From NCBI RefSeq assembly GCF_042186555.1, contig NC_133326.1:494411232-494475231 (forward strand): a stretch of 64,000 bases of DNA. The letters run 5' to 3'. Origin of the DNA: Aquarana catesbeiana (lineage: Eukaryota; Chordata; Amphibia; Anura; Ranidae). Of this stretch, positions 22,031 through 34,530 are shown piece after piece. Each line of letters begins with the position of its first letter. The first letter of the stretch is position 1. Under the pieces are notes generated by a model. The model searched no databases and was not told the origin of the DNA. It saw only the letters and a program-made list of their open reading frames with translations. The position numbers and the translations under genes are program-made.

Positions 22031-25000
22031 TTACGGAATTAGATGATTTTTTATATGATATAGGTTGTTGGAGCATCAGGTTTCATTACTGGATGCGCCA
22101 CTGAAGACTGATGAAATAGGGGAAGCGCCAGGTTTGGATGGATTCCCAAACCCCACCAAGACAAGCTTCATTGTGAATCATATCGACCGATTTCTTTAAT
22201 CAATTCCGAAGTAAAAATTCTGGCTAAAATACTTGCCCATAGACTAAATACAATTATTACTAATATCATTAGAGTAGATCAGATGGGATTCATGCCTGGG
22301 AGAGCTATGTCAATCAACCAGCCTAGACTCTTCACCAATATGCAAGCCAGTCATGGCTCTATGGGATCCAGAGCTATTCTAGCTCTGGATGCTCATAAGG
22401 CCTTCAACTTGGTCGAATGGCATTATTTGCAGGAAGTTTTGGCGACGTTCGGTTTCGGGGCCACATTTATTCGATGGGTTCAACTATTGTACAATAACCC
22501 CAGGGATAGACTGCGATCATATCCGATTCCTTTTTAAATTAGGAGAGGTACTAGACAGGGGGTGCCCTCTATCACCACTGCTATTCACGCTGGCAATAGA
22601 ACTTTTCAGGGCCCCTTGCGGCCCTGAAAAGATCTGGTTCGGCGATTGTAGGTCTGACGATTGGGAGTCTGGAAGAGAAGGTGTCCCTTTATGCGGACGA
22701 TATGCTGATATAACTGGCAGACCCTTAGTTCTCACTACCCACCTTGCTGAAGATTATCCAAGAATTTGGCCGATTCTCCAGTTTCCAGGTTAACTGGGAC
22801 AAATCCCTTTTATTTATGTTGGATCAATCAGCCCCAATTACGGTACCTCCATCATGTCCTTTGCAAAAAGTCCAAAACTTTTGATACTTAGGCATTAGGA
22901 AACAACCACCTATCTCTTCATATATTGAAATTTATTTGGATCCCCTCATCTGTAAATTGCGGAATACATTAAAGACATGGGCCAGTCTCCCTCTGATATT
23001 ACTGGGAAGAATAAATATTTTTAAAAATTATTTTTTTGCCACGCTTCCTCTATATTCTCAATAACTCCCCGGCATGTATCCCCAAAAGCAAATGTAACCA
23101 CTTAAGGACCAAGCCTCTTTCTAAATTTGTTGTTTACAAGTTAAAAACTTTTTTTTTTTGCTAAAAAATTATTTAGAACCTCCAAACATTATACTTTCTT
23201 TTCCCTAACACCCTAGAGAATAAAATGGCGGTCGTTGCAATACTTTGTCACACCGTATTTGCGCAGTGGTCTTACAAGCACACTTTTTTTGGAAAAAAAT
23301 ACACTTTTTTGAATTAAAATATAAGACAACAGTAAAGTTAGCACAAGTTTATTTTTTATATTGTGAAAGATAATGTTACGCAGAGTAAATAGATACCCAA
23401 CATGTCACGCTTCAAAACTGCGCCCGCTCATGGAATGGCGACAAACTTTTACCCTTAAAAATCTCCATAGGTGATGTTTAAAAAAATTCTACAGGTTGCA
23501 TGTTTTAAGTTACAGCAGAGGTTTAGGGCTACAATTATTGCTCTCGCTCTACCGATCGCGGCGATACCTCACAAGTGTGGTTTGAACACCGTTTTCATAT
23601 GTGGGCGCTACTCACGTATGCGTTCGCTTCTGGGAGGGGGCGCGTTTAAAAAATTTTTTTTTCTTATTTTTTTTACTTTTTTTTTTTACACTTTTTTTTT
23701 TTTTAAATTGTTACTTTTATTCCTATTACAAGGAATGCAAACATCCCTTGTAATAGCAAAAAGCATGACAGGACCTCCTAAATATGAGATCTGCTGTCAA
23801 AAAGACCTCAGATCTCATATTTACACTAAAATGCAATAATAAAAAAGAAAATTGTCATTTAAAAAATAATTTTAAAAAAAATGGCCCTTTAAGAGCTATG
23901 GGCGGAAGTGATGTTTTGACGTTCCGCCCAGCAATTGTATGGAGACGGGTGGGGGCCATCTTACCCTCACTCGTCTCCATGCACAACCAGTGAAAGGACC
24001 GGATCGCTTCCGCCGCTGCCGATGGCTTCGCTAAGCGGCGGAGGGCACTGGATAGCGGTGCCCCTCTCCCACCACTGATAAAAGTGATCTTGCGGCGAAT
24101 TCGCCGCAGAGACCACTTTTATCTTGTAGCGGACAGCCCGCTGAGGGGGATACCAGGCAGCTGCTAGCTGCTGCCGTAACAACGATATTCTCCTTCAAGT
24201 GGTTAAAGAGATGGACTCAATTATCACCAATTTTATCTGGGGAGGAAGGGCAGTCAGAATTGCAAAAAATACATTACAATTACCAGTTATGGAAGGGGGC
24301 CTGGCATTCCCTAATCTACAGATCTATTATGTGGCCTCTCAATTAGCGCACGCCCATTGGTGGTTTTACCCGGAATCTAATAATGCGGCCACAGCCTTAG
24401 AAGCAGCTATCCTCACTTCATATGAATCGTTACAGAATCAAATTCATCGCCAATCCACTACGGGTAGGGTAGGCACCAGTGTTTTATCTATGACATTGCG
24501 GATATTTCGGCTTTCAAAATTAGTGCCCTCCGGTTCTCATACCATATACTCACCCAATGCCCCATTGTGGGGCAATCCATGTCTACAGGAGTTTTTCCTT
24601 AGAATGGATGGCGGGTTTTGGTTCAAATGTGGGGTTAAACTTGTCTCTCATCTATTTCTAGATAATACCTTTCGATCCTTTGAAGATTTTCGTAGAGACT
24701 TTGGTCTCCCTTCCACAGCTTACTTTCATTATATGCAGATACGCCATACCCCTGCGGCACAGTTTGGACTCCGCAACATAGATATCCAACCTTCCCCTTT
24801 AGAGTGTCTACTGACTGATTCATCTCACACAAAGCTGGTGTCTACATACTACAGGTCTCTCTTTCATTACACAACTAGTAGGACTTGAATCACAGAGAAC
24901 CAATGGCGCTCTGATATACCAGAGTTGACGGAGGATATTTGGCAGGAGGTTCTTCTTCTCTGGGTATCTTCTGTTATTTCTTCTCAAGATAAAGTTATAC

Positions 25001-25165
25001 AAACTAAGCTATTGTGTAGGGCCTACTATACTCAGTTTACTTCATCGTTTGCATAGACTACCCTCCTCAATTTGTGCTAGATGTCATACGGCTGATGGCA
25101 CATTCTTACATATGATGTGGGAATGTCCACCAATTAGGACATTTTGGTCAGAGGCCCAGAGGTAT
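22030..25165 (+). pseudogene. L1-B: L1-type ORF2 fragment, split by a TTAA element
   Basis: Reverse transcriptase and C-terminal region of a LINE, 5' and 3' truncated. Recognisable blocks in shifting frames: YRPISLINSEVKILAK (about 22185), DQMGFMPGRA, LALDAHKAFNLVEW, RRGTRQGCPLSPLLF (about 22545) and catalytic YADD (about 22690). After the insertion at 23098-24202 the ORF resumes as KEMDSIITNFIWGG and continues open for 229 codons to 24888, then in broken frames to about 25165. It is the only large LINE piece on the plus strand (antisense to the RNF130 exon). Confidence 0.85.
23098..24202. mobile_element. TTAA element with piggyBac-like ends inside L1-B
   Basis: 1,105 bp from CCACTTAAGGACC to its inverted partner CCTTCAAGTGG, with TTAA at 24203-24206 on the right and TAA (one base lost) at 23095-23097 on the left. 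The flanking LINE reading frame resumes on the other side, which confirms both edges. The core at 23158-23345 (CTAGAGAATAAAATGGCGGT etc.) is shared with elements at 59628-59825 and 62178-63260. Subterminal hairpins: GATCTGCTGTC-type near 23785-23820 and AAAAGTGATCTTGCGGCGAA near 24080-24122. Confidence 0.8.
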
Positions 25166-26310
25166 GTTAATGAACCCTAGTGAACAAACAGCATCATGAA
25201 GGCCAAGGAACACACCAGACAGGTCAAGGATAAAGTTGTGGAGAAGTTTAAAGAAGGGTTAGGTTATAAAAAAATATCCCAAGCTTTGAACATCTCATGG
25301 AGCACTGTTCGATCCATCATCCGAAAATGAAAACAGTATGGTACAACTGCAAACCTACCAAGACATGGTCGTCCACCTAAACTGACAGGCTGGGCAAAGA
25401 GAGCAGGAGAAGCAGCCAAGAGGCCCATGGTAACTCTGGAGCAGCTGCAGAGATCAACAGCTCAGGTGAGAGAATCTGTCCACAGGACAACTATTAGTCG
25501 TACACTCCACAAATCTGACCTTTATGGAAGAGTGGCAAGAAGAAAGCCATTGTTGAAAGAAAGCCATAAGACATCCGTTTGCAGTTTGTGAGAAGCCATG
25601 GGTTGGACACAGCAAACATGTGAAAGAAGGTGCTCTGGTCAAATTAGACCAAAATTGAACTTTCTGTCCTAAAACGAAAATGCTATGCGTGGAGGAAAAC
25701 TAACACTGTGCATCACCCTGAACACACCATCCCCACAGGGCAATCTTAGAAGAAAAGTCTCAAAAGACTTGAGACTGGGGCAGAGTTTCACCTAGCAGGA
25801 CAACGATACTAAACATACAGCCAGAGCTAGAATTGAATGGTTTAGATCAAAGCATATCCATGTGTTAGAATGGCCCAGTCAAAGTCCAGACCTAAATCCA
25901 ATTGAGACTCTATAGCAAGACTTGAAAATTGCTGTTCACAGACGCTCTCCATCCAATCAGACAGAGCTTGAGCTATTTGCAAAGAAGAATGGGCAAAAAT
26001 GTCACACTCTAGATGTGCAAAGCTGGTAGAGACATACCCAAAAAGACTTGCGGCTCTAAATGCAGTGAAAGGTGGTTCTACAAAGTATTGACTCAAGGGG
26101 GCTGAATACAAATGCACGCCACACTTTTCACATATTTGTAAAAAAAAATTGAAAACCATTTATCAGTTTCCTTCTACTTCACAATCGTGTGCCACTTTTG
26201 TGTTGGTCTATCGCATAAAATCCCAATAAAATACATTTACATTTTTGGTTGTAACATGACAAAATGTGGAAAATTTCAAGTGGTATGAATACTTTTTCAA
26301 GGCACTGTAC
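25165..26310 (+). pseudogene. Tc1 family I transposon, 5'-truncated, decayed transposase
   Basis: Transposase start MKAKEHTRQVKDKVVEKFKE at about 25195, with helix-turn-helix DNA-binding region (ISQALNISWSTVRSIIRK), then RHGRPPKL, RRKPLLKESH and a decayed first-aspartate block. Several stops and indels follow. The 3' inverted repeat ends near 26310 (TTTTTCAAGGCACTG). The same family forms the outer Tc1 at 34609-37759. Its 5' repeat is missing at the join with L1-B. Confidence 0.85.
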
Positions 26311-27421
26311 TGCTGATGAGAAAAAGGATTTAGCAGTTTATATTTACTAAAATAATTGCATTTCCATGTTCTGTGTACTGTGGGTGACCAGCTATAGTGA
26401 ATGCAGGGTCCTGGGTTTAGTAACACTTAAAAAAAAAAGGAAATAAAGCTTGAAAAAATAAACCTAATGCAGTTGCCACATCTAATGACTGGTAAGCTGT
26501 AATATATTATGTGTTTGTTCTTGGATTTAGATACACTTTACATATTTGCCTGAAGTTTGACTTTAATGTACTTTACACTCTGCTCTTTGCTTCATGCAAT
26601 AGAGCAGATAGAGATGAGCAAAAGGCATGATCTTTTTTCCCCTCACCAGCTTTGCAGCCAGGTGGGAGAAATGATGAATCATACCGCTACCGTCCTCAGT
26701 TTTCCTTTGTATAGAAGAAACAGACCATTCAGACAAACCCGTGGCTGTACGGTGGCCTGCACTCTTGGTTTTATCGCTGTCATTTCTATAATATCATAAT
26801 AGATCATGAAGCAATACAAAGTGCCGAGACAAACAACATCCCCATCCACCTCTCGCTGCTCTCTTGGCTCTTAGATATGTTTCTACAGGGAAAGCTCATT
26901 GTCCACACAGCCAGTAATTCTGGACTAAGCCTAAGTCCCTGCAGAGGGACCCAGCGCGTGCAGGCTGATTACTGTGATTAGTTTACAAATAAAGAAGGAA
27001 AGGGAATTAGGGAAGCATGGGGTAGGCTGGTAATTACCCAGAAGTATGATTTGAATGCTGAGCAAAGGATAGAAAGCCATAGCTGGTATTTATCTCTAAC
27101 ATCTATATCAGCAGAGCTGTTGTTCAGGTTCTTCAACATCCACAGATAATTTAATAAAAGCAGACATGAAATCATTACTGCAGAGAGCATGCTTCTTCGA
27201 GCCCCGCTACTCTCTGCTTCAAGAAAGGGGCTGGCATGTTCTACACACATTTCATAGCATTGCAACTTCCAAGCTTGTATAGGGATTTATAAAATGCTAG
27301 AAATAACTAGAGATCCGATTGTTTCTTTTTTTATTCATTGCAATGAATTTGAACTGCAAATGCCCTATGACTCAAAAAAAGAAAAAAAAAAAGAAATCAG
27401 GAAAAGCAGCTTTTGCTGCTG
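26311..27421. other. Intron sequence, nothing recognised
   Basis: About 1.1 kb without a recognised transposon edge. Short ORFs here have no identifiable domain, and no splice-flanked coding block was found. Confidence 0.4.
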
Positions 27422-27429
27422 CTCTAAAT

Positions 27430-27734
27430 CAGGGCTCTCCAAACTTTCTCAACAATGGGTCAGTTTATTGTCCTTCACACTTTAGGGGATCAAACTGTGG
27501 CCAGCAGGAATGGAAATTTTCCTGCCATCAGTGGGAGTAAACATCACCACATTTGGTATCAGGGGGAGGAATAGTGCCCCATTGTTGGCATCACTGGGAG
27601 GAATAGTGCCCAATTGTTGGCGTCAGTTTGCAGAATAATGTCTACTATCAGTGGGAGTAATAGTGCCCCAAGGGCCTGATAAAGGCAAGCAAAGGGCCGC
27701 ATCTGGTCCCCAGGGCGCAGTTTGGAGACCACTA
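27430..27734. mobile_element. hAT MITE (305 bp)
   Basis: Left end CAGGGCTCTCCAAACTTTC, right end inverted equivalent (GCGCAGTTTGGAGACCACTA). 8-bp target duplication CTCTAAAT (27422-27429) / CTCTAAAC (27735-27742), one mismatch. The interior has three decayed copies of a GGGAGGAATAGTGCCCCATT-type unit of about 45 bp. Confidence 0.85.
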
Positions 27735-27742
27735 CTCTAAAC

Positions 27743-28668
27743 CCTAATTGGATGATCTTTAATTTGCTAACACCCTCTAGGAAACTCTGGGGACACCCTT
27801 TAAAGTTTGTTGGGGAAGTGCTTGTGCTCGATTCATGTCAGAGATGGGCACATGAATCTGTTAGTGTCAGGCACTGAGGTTGGAGTGTCCATACTGCACT
27901 CCCTCCCTGACTCCAAGAGAGTTTAGTTCCATGTTATCTCTGTCATCAACATTGCAAGGCATGATGTCACACAATCCTATGGGCAAGATGCCTGGGGATT
28001 GCAGAACAGCATGAGAAAACATTTCAGTCCAGTGCAAGTCTGCTGAGATCCCAGCTGCTCTGCATTCCTCAGGATATTGCAAGAAAGAGCATGCTTCACT
28101 GTTGCGTGGGTGGCACTGGTGGAAGATATGGGTTAGGTAAAACTGTAAAAATATCTAACATTTTTTCCATTTGGCACATTTTTTAAATAATAAATTGCAA
28201 TATCTACAGAAGGAGGGGGTCTGCATCTAATAAATGGACCTTGCATTTTACTGTAAGGTCCACTTTAAAGGCATAGCTGGCAGCAAGCTTTATTCAAGTT
28301 TGGAGGCTCAGTAAGTAGCAATGTAAGGATGATAATGATGCCCCTAGAATGTGCACCCTTAAAAGCAAGTTAGCGCCTATATTTCTGTTCTATTAAGTTC
28401 CCTTCAGGCAAAGCACAGTATGTGCTTCCTTGTCTTCTCTAGTGCTTCTGAAAGCTGTGGCAAGTTAGCTGGTAATGAGTTACTATTCCTTTTAGCTTGT
28501 CCAGTCTTCTGTCAGAGAAGCTGAAATTTAGATCTTGCCTATGGCAGGCATTACAGGATTCTCCGTAATGTTCTTGGAATCTTTCTAGAATGTTGCTACT
28601 CTTACAGTAGCGAGCAGGCTTCCAAAACTTTGTTCATTTGTAGATCACCAATACAACCTCTGCACCAT
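27743..28668. other. Intron sequence with a stray TTAA-MITE end
   Basis: Only a MITE-like right terminus (GGTCCACTTTAA, about 28257-28268) is recognised. No coding sequence seen. Confidence 0.35.
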
Positions 28669-28672
28669 TTAA

Positions 28673-28840
28673 AGCGGAACTACACTATCCGAGCACCACA
28701 AGCCAAAATCGCAAATTAATTAATTTTTAATATTCAAAGTGAACTCCCCCATCCATCCATGTCTCCATGCTTTATTTTATAGAGAAATCACTTAGAAAAA
28801 CACCCCCCTAGCATTTCTGGTTGTTTTGTTGATTTGGATC
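28673..28840. repeat. Truncated TTAA MITE
   Basis: Starts after TTAA (28669-28672) with AGCGGAACTACACTATC. It matches, in inverse orientation, the right half of the complete MITE at 32121-32575, including CCATCCATCCATGTCTCC. Homology fades near 28840. Confidence 0.6.
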
Positions 28841-28969
28841 CATGTCACTAGGGCATATTTATTAAAGCAGAGCTCCAGTCACCATAATCAGTTTTTTTCT
28901 AAAAGCACCCCTATGATTGGCAAAGATTGTACATTACACCCCCATCAAATCATTCCCCGCATCTATTAC

Positions 28970-29123
28970 CTTTTGTACCACCACCTTTAAAATGTAAGTT
29001 CTACGAGCAGGGCCCTCCTGTACCTTCTGTATTGAACTGTAGTGTAATTGCACTGTCCCCCCTCTATATTGTAAAGCGATGAGTAAACTGTTGGCTGTAC
29101 ATAAATCGTGTATAATAATAATA
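28970..29123 (+). repeat. LINE-type 3' tail with AAT microsatellite
   Basis: Resembles the dispersed vertebrate 3' tail of the type GAGCAGGGCCCTC ... GTAAAGCG ... AAACTGTTGGC ... followed by an AATAATAAT run at about 29110-29122. I associate this with CR1/L2-type LINEs or SINEs that use their tail. No coding part remains. Confidence 0.45.
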
Positions 29124-29826
29124 CTATTTACTGTTGCAAATGTAATTATGTGTTTTTTTTTTTTTTTATCTGTAAAAAATTACATGATCTCGGAAGCAGG
29201 CAGGGTCCAACGCAGTTCTGGGCATCTGAAGCGTGCTCGTGTCTATTTTTCCTTGATTAGGTGCAGCTGGCTACCCAGCTTGCATATCCCAATCTTGTGT
29301 CTGCGCAGTAATGACACTGCGTGACGTAGTATGTTGACTACATGTGCCATAGCAATGGTGGCGGAAGCAGATGTTTCCACCCTGTTGTTATGGCAACCTG
29401 TCAATCAAAAGAGAATCAGTCTATGCTTCCTCCACTTCTGGCTTCAGTCACAACACTGGTGCTGGAGGTCGTGGGCCACATCAGAGGGCCACCGATTGCG
29501 CACCCCTGAAAAAAAAGAGATTTTTTTATTTTTTATTTAGGCATGCCATGTGAATGGGAACGTGTAACAAACAGAGTGTGTTTTTCTAATTTGACTGCAA
29601 AAGCGGAAATGCACTTTAAAACAGTTTTCTCATCCTCCACAATATAATTGGTTTCCATTGAACCCAGAAGCTTTTCAGTGCACCTATAATATACTTGAGT
29701 TTGACTACAGATATCTCCCAGCAAATGTAATTACTAATGATTTAATCTTCTGCCCACAAAGAACTTATCTAAGAATTTACAATTTATAGCACAGGAATAT
29801 TGAGTGGAACACCAATAGCTCACGTC
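29124..29826. other. Intron with one hAT-like end
   Basis: A single terminus-like sequence, GGGCCACCGATTGCGCACCC-CTG at 29487-29509 (inverse CAGGGGTGCGCAATCGG), fits a hAT end, but its partner was not found. A 17-T run is at 29151-29167. No gene recognised. Confidence 0.35.
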
Positions 29827-29830
29827 TTAA

Positions 29831-30314
29831 AGGAGTTGTAAAGGCAGAAGGTTTTTTATCTTAATGCATTCTATGCATTAAGATAAAAAACCTTCTGTGT
29901 GTAGCAACCTCCCCAGCCCCCTAATTACTTATTTGAGCCCCTTCTCTCTCCAGCGATGTCCACGAATGCCTAAGCCGTCCGGGACACTCTTCCTGATTGG
30001 CTGAGACACATCAGCGGCGCCATTGGCTCCCGCAGCTGTCAAAGTCAGTCAGCCAATCAGGGGAGAAAGGGGGCGGGGTCAGGTCGGGGCTCCATGTCTG
30101 AATGGATACATGGAGCTCTGACTCCGCTCAGGTGCCCCCATAGAGAGCTGCTGGCTGAGGGGGCACTTGATAGGAGGGAGGAGCAAGCAGCAGCAAAGAG
30201 GGACCTGGGAAGTGGAGGATCCAGGCTGCTCTGTGCAAAACCAACTGAACAGAGGAGGTAAGTATAACATGTTTGTTATTTTTTTTTTTTTTAAAGAGAG
30301 ACTTTACAATCACT
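29831..30314. repeat. TTAA MITE carrying a perfect 24-bp hairpin
   Basis: A 484-bp element between TTAA at 29827-29830 and 30315-30318. Ends: AGGAGTTGTAAAGGC / AGTGATTGTAAAGTC (right end inverted). Arms 29846-29869 and 29873-29896 form a perfect 24-bp hairpin with a 3-nt loop. Confidence 0.75.
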
Positions 30315-30488
30315 TTAATGCAGAATGATGCAAATCTAAAGTTTGCAAAACTAACAATAATTGTTTTTCTGATTCTGTTAGATTTGGAAAAGTATACGCT
30401 CCAGCGAGACTCATTGTATTGGAATGGCAATGAGTGAAGACATTTTAGGTCTTTGCTGCAACTTGCATAAACTCCCGGCAATCAAATA

Positions 30489-32112
30489 CAACCCCAATTC
30501 ATAAAAAGTTGTGACTGTGTGTAAAATCTATATAAAACCATAATTAAATGATTTTCAAATCTCATAAACCAATATTTTATTCACAAGAGAAAATAGAAAA
30601 CATAAAATGTTTTAACAGAAACAATATACCGTTTTAAGAAAAAAATAAGGTAACTTTGAAATTCATGACAGCAACACCTCTCAGAAAAGTTGAGAAAGTA
30701 AGAGCTCTTTCACACTGTGCCGCCTAGGGCATCAGCGGTAAAGCGGCGCTATTTTTAGCGCCGCTTTACTGTCGTTTTAGCAGCGCTTTTCGGCCGCTAG
30801 CAGGGGGTTAAAAGCTACATCTAAAAATTGTTGAACAATTTCAGTATAAGCTTTGTCAATGCAAAATTGCAAAGACTTTAAATATATCATCATATACAGT
30901 CCATAATATCATCAAAATATACAGAGAATCTGGAGAAATCTGGTGCACAAAGAACAAGACAAAAACGCAATATTGAATACCAGTGATTTTAGGGCTCTCA
31001 GACTTACGACCATCAATACAGGAAAACAGGCATAAGCGGAGCGGACATGGACCTGTCATCCGCCTGCTCAGTGGGGATCACGGGAGAGATACCCGCTGAA
31101 TAGATGGATCAGGTGGCGGACAATGCCCGCATAAAAAGAGCCTTAGGAATAAAACCAAGTTTCGTAAACAAGAGAATATTGCTTTTTGACCACTGGTAAT
31201 TTTGACGGCAAATTTTTATTTAGTTTTGGTCTTAAAAATGCCATTTTAGTTTAGTTGTATTTTCGTCATCTGAATTGAAAATTAGTTTTATTTTCGTTTA
31301 GTTTTCATCACTGAAAACATGCAGCTGATGAAAACTATGACAATATTTTAGTAAATTAAATTAACACTGCAACCATGGGCGCCGCTTCATCCAGACTAAA
31401 GAATAAAAGGACCTTCTGGCTTGTTATCAGTACTCAGTTCAAAAGCCTGCATCTCTGATGGTATGAGGATACAATAGTGCGTATGGAATCGGCAGCTTGC
31501 ACATCTGGAGAGGCACCATTAATGCTGAAAGCTATATCTGGGTTTTAAAGCAGCATATGCTCCCATCCAGACGACGTCTTTTTCAGGGAAGGCTTTGCTG
31601 TTTTCAGCAGGACAATGCTAAATGGCATACTGTATCTATGACAAAAGCGTTGCTTCACAGTAGAAGAGTTCAGGTTCTTAACTGGCCTGCCCGCAGTCCA
31701 GACCTTTCATCTTTTGAACATACTTGGTGCATCTTGAAAAGAAAAATACGACAAAGAAAACCAAGGACTGTTGAGCAGTTAGAATCCTATGTCAGGCAAG
31801 AATGGGACAACAATCCTCTCCCAAATCTTCAACTGGTCTCCTCGGTTCCCAGACATTTAGAGTGTTGTTGAAAGAAGAGAGGATGCTACACCATGGTAAA
31901 TATGGCCTGTCCCAACTCCTGAGAGACTTGTGGCAATTTCAAACTGACCCTGTTTTTTTTTTTTTAAATGGTACATTTTCTCAGTGTAAACATTTGATAT
32001 GTTTTCTTTTTCCTATAATGAAAAAATATGGGTTTATGAGATTTGAAAATTATTACATTCTGTTTTTATGTATATTTTATACAGCGTACTAACTTTTTTG
32101 GAATTGGGGTTG
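30489..32112 (+). pseudogene. Tc1 family III transposon with internal insertions
   Basis: Bounded by TA (30487-30488 and 32113-32114) and inverted repeats CAACCCCAATTC. The transposase N-terminal part is decayed at 30816-31030. The C-terminal part is open at 31497-31871 with HIWRGTINAESYIW, second-aspartate block CCFQQDNAKWHT and third-acid block PDLSSFEHTW. Foreign pieces interrupt it: GC-rich Harbinger-like blocks at about 30698-30815 and 31035-31146 (GCTCTTT ends near TAAG), and at 31189-31370 a short copy of the TTTAGTTTTAGTC repeat also found at 38367-48656. Confidence 0.8.
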
Positions 32113-32120
32113 TATATTAA

Positions 32121-32575
32121 AATGGATCTTCACTCTCTTAATCAACATGAACCATTTTTAATCCTTATTCTGCTAGCATTAGTTAATAGATAGGAAAGTA
32201 CATCATATTTACGGTACTTGTTTTAAACTTTTTTTTTTTTACATTTCTTCAGTTACTTTCTGGTTACCAGGCCTAGGCAAATAATGACCCAGGGGTCTTC
32301 AGGAGGGGAGTAAAGGTTTTCTTAGCTAAGCACTCCTCCTTGCCTGCATGCCTGAGCTAAGGGCAGATGGATTCCAGAAATTAAATGATACATGAATAAT
32401 CTGCCCTTACTCAAGATGGGTGCTGCCAGAAATGCTAGGGGGTGTTTGTAAAAGTGATTTCCCAGCAAAATAGAAAAAATGGAGACATGGATGGATGGGT
32501 GGGTTTGCTTTGAATAGTAAAAAGCAATAAATAGCATTTTTGGTTTGTGGTGTTTAGATGCAGTGTAGTTCCATT
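32121..32575. repeat. TTAA MITE
   Basis: A 455-bp element between TTAA at 32117-32120 and 32576-32579, with ends AATGGATCTTCAC and AATGGAACTACAC (right end inverted). It begins 4 bp after the Tc1 target TA and is followed at once by AGTGGAACTGAACT, which looks like the start of another TTAA repeat. Confidence 0.7.
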
Positions 32576-32599
32576 TTAAAGTGGAACTGAACTAAAAAA

Positions 32600-34530
32600 A
32601 AAAAATAGGATTGTTGAGTGCCTGTAAAATTTGTTTCTAGGACATCACAGGGTACAGGAAAGTTAATTCTTAGACCATTGGGTTTTGTTTCAGTCAAAAA
32701 TCCAATTTTCTTGAATGTACAGCACAGGACACAGAAGGGTTAATTCTTAAATCACTGGGATGTCCAAAGACAATGCCACTAAGGGCAGGCCACAGCTAAC
32801 AGGCCCACTTACCTCTTAATAAGAAGAAAAAGATGAACAGAGAAGGCTCTTACAGGGCTGACTGAAGCACTTTTTGACCAAGGCCAGCTTTTACTGAGGC
32901 CTGAACATCCACCTGGTAGAACTTGGCAAATATGTGCGCAGAAGACCAGATAGCAGCCCTACAGGCCTGGGAAACCAAGGCTTGATGCTGAAAGGCCCAC
33001 AAAGCAATTCCACCTTTACTGGAGGTAACCTTCACAGGAAAGAGGGAACCTTTCCCCCACCCAGGTCAAAGTAATGAACCACTGAATCCATAAGGCAATT
33101 GTGGAATAAGAGGCAACTGTCCCTTCTTGGAACCCTCAGGCAACACAAATAGAACATCAGTTTGACAAATTAAGGACGTGGCTGCAAGATAGATTTGCAC
33201 AACCCTAACATGAGCAATCTCCATCGGATGCCTAGGAGCATAACGAAAGGAAAGTAACACTATGCACAGTTTTAAATTAAAGAGTGAGATCACCTTGGTA
33301 CAGGACCAACAACAAAAGATTGCGAGCCCACAGAGTCGGGTCCTGGAGATAGAGAAGAAGGTCTGGATGATCTGGTATTACCCATGGAGAGTTTGCTAAA
33401 AGTCTGACTATGTCGGAATACCATGCCCTCCTGGGCCAATTCAATGAAATGAGAATCACTGGTATGCTTTTCCTCTCTATTTTCTGAAGCAGGCGAGGTA
33501 GGAATTTGAGAGGGGATAATGCATAAATCAGATTGAACTGATCCCACAGAGAAATGAGGGCATTTACTACAGAGGTAAGGCATGAGGATCCCTGTTCCTG
33601 GATATGCACCTGTCCAGTTTGTTTTAAACTTGGACACCAGTAGATTTACAGTATGTCAGCACTTCCCACCACAGTACCTGAAACACCTTCGGATGGGGGG
33701 GACCACTCTCCGGGATCCAGACATTGACAGCTTAAGATATTCACTTGCCAATTTTCCATGCCTGGAATGTGCACCTCAGATAGGGCCAGAATGTGAAGTT
33801 TTGCCAAAGTCAGAATAGGCTCTACTATACTGTATCTGAAAGATGCCTGACTCCTTGACAGAATAGAAGTACAATATAAACAAACAAAAAACTGTAAACT
33901 CTTTTGGTTGTAGTGCCATTGCACATGTTAGCTGAATATAAAAACTTTAACAGTTCTCCGTTAATAATGAAAACAAGTAACATCTTAAGGGCTCTACTAT
34001 ACTGTATCTGAAAGTGGCCTGACTCCTTTTACTGCTCAATGACTGATGTATGCCACCATGGTGTTGTCAAATTCAACCCTGACAGGCAGTCAGAGTAGCA
34101 AGGGGTTCCAGTGTAGCAGGGCAAGTGAAATTGCCCTGAGCTCCAGAATGTTGATCAAGAACTGGACTTCCTCTGACGACCATGTCTCCTGTACCGATAG
34201 GGAATCCTGGACTCCTCCCAAGCCTATCAGGCTAGCATCCTGTTATTAGTATCTTTCATACAACTGGGGGAAAGTACTTCCCCCAATGAAGTGCCGAGCA
34301 AGACAACCAGCACTCCAGAGCACATTACTACATTACTTGCAGTACTGGATATCAGAAAGAGTGGTGACTTTTCAGTGTTCCACCACCTAGAAGTCTGAGG
34401 TTCTCCAATTGTGATACTGCCTGTGCTGTACAGTGCAGAGCCTGCAGATGTTTTGTACTTTGTGGTCAGTGTCCAAGTCAAGATGGGGCATAATGCCAGA
34501 TTCACTACTCAATTGTGGCTTTTACTTCAT
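32600..34530 (-). pseudogene. DIRS fragment: RNase H to tyrosine recombinase and 3' end
   Basis: Order on the minus strand: decayed RNase H region (ILELRAISLALLHW at about 34110-34150; HIPGMENWQVN and LDPGEWSP at about 33700-33780), then a DIRS-specific block 33277-33609 (DQFNLIYALSPLKFLPRLL, WPRRAWYSDIVRLLANSPW). Next the recombinase: LVPEG-type segment 33066-33293, and its C-terminus 32850-33035 (KGGIALWAFQHQA, CRAAIWSSAHIFAKFYQVD). That last piece carries the catalytic tyrosine of the family (FYQVD). The terminal region reaches about 32600. Frames change repeatedly. A 40-bp direct repeat (33828 and 33989) flanks about 120 bp of extra DNA inside it. Confidence 0.75.

Noticed and set aside
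31189..31370. Short TTTAGTTTTAGTC repeat copy as a complete hAT with 8-bp duplication
   Set aside because: Flanking 8-mers (TTTTTGAC and CAACCATG) do not match, so its boundaries are not confirmed.
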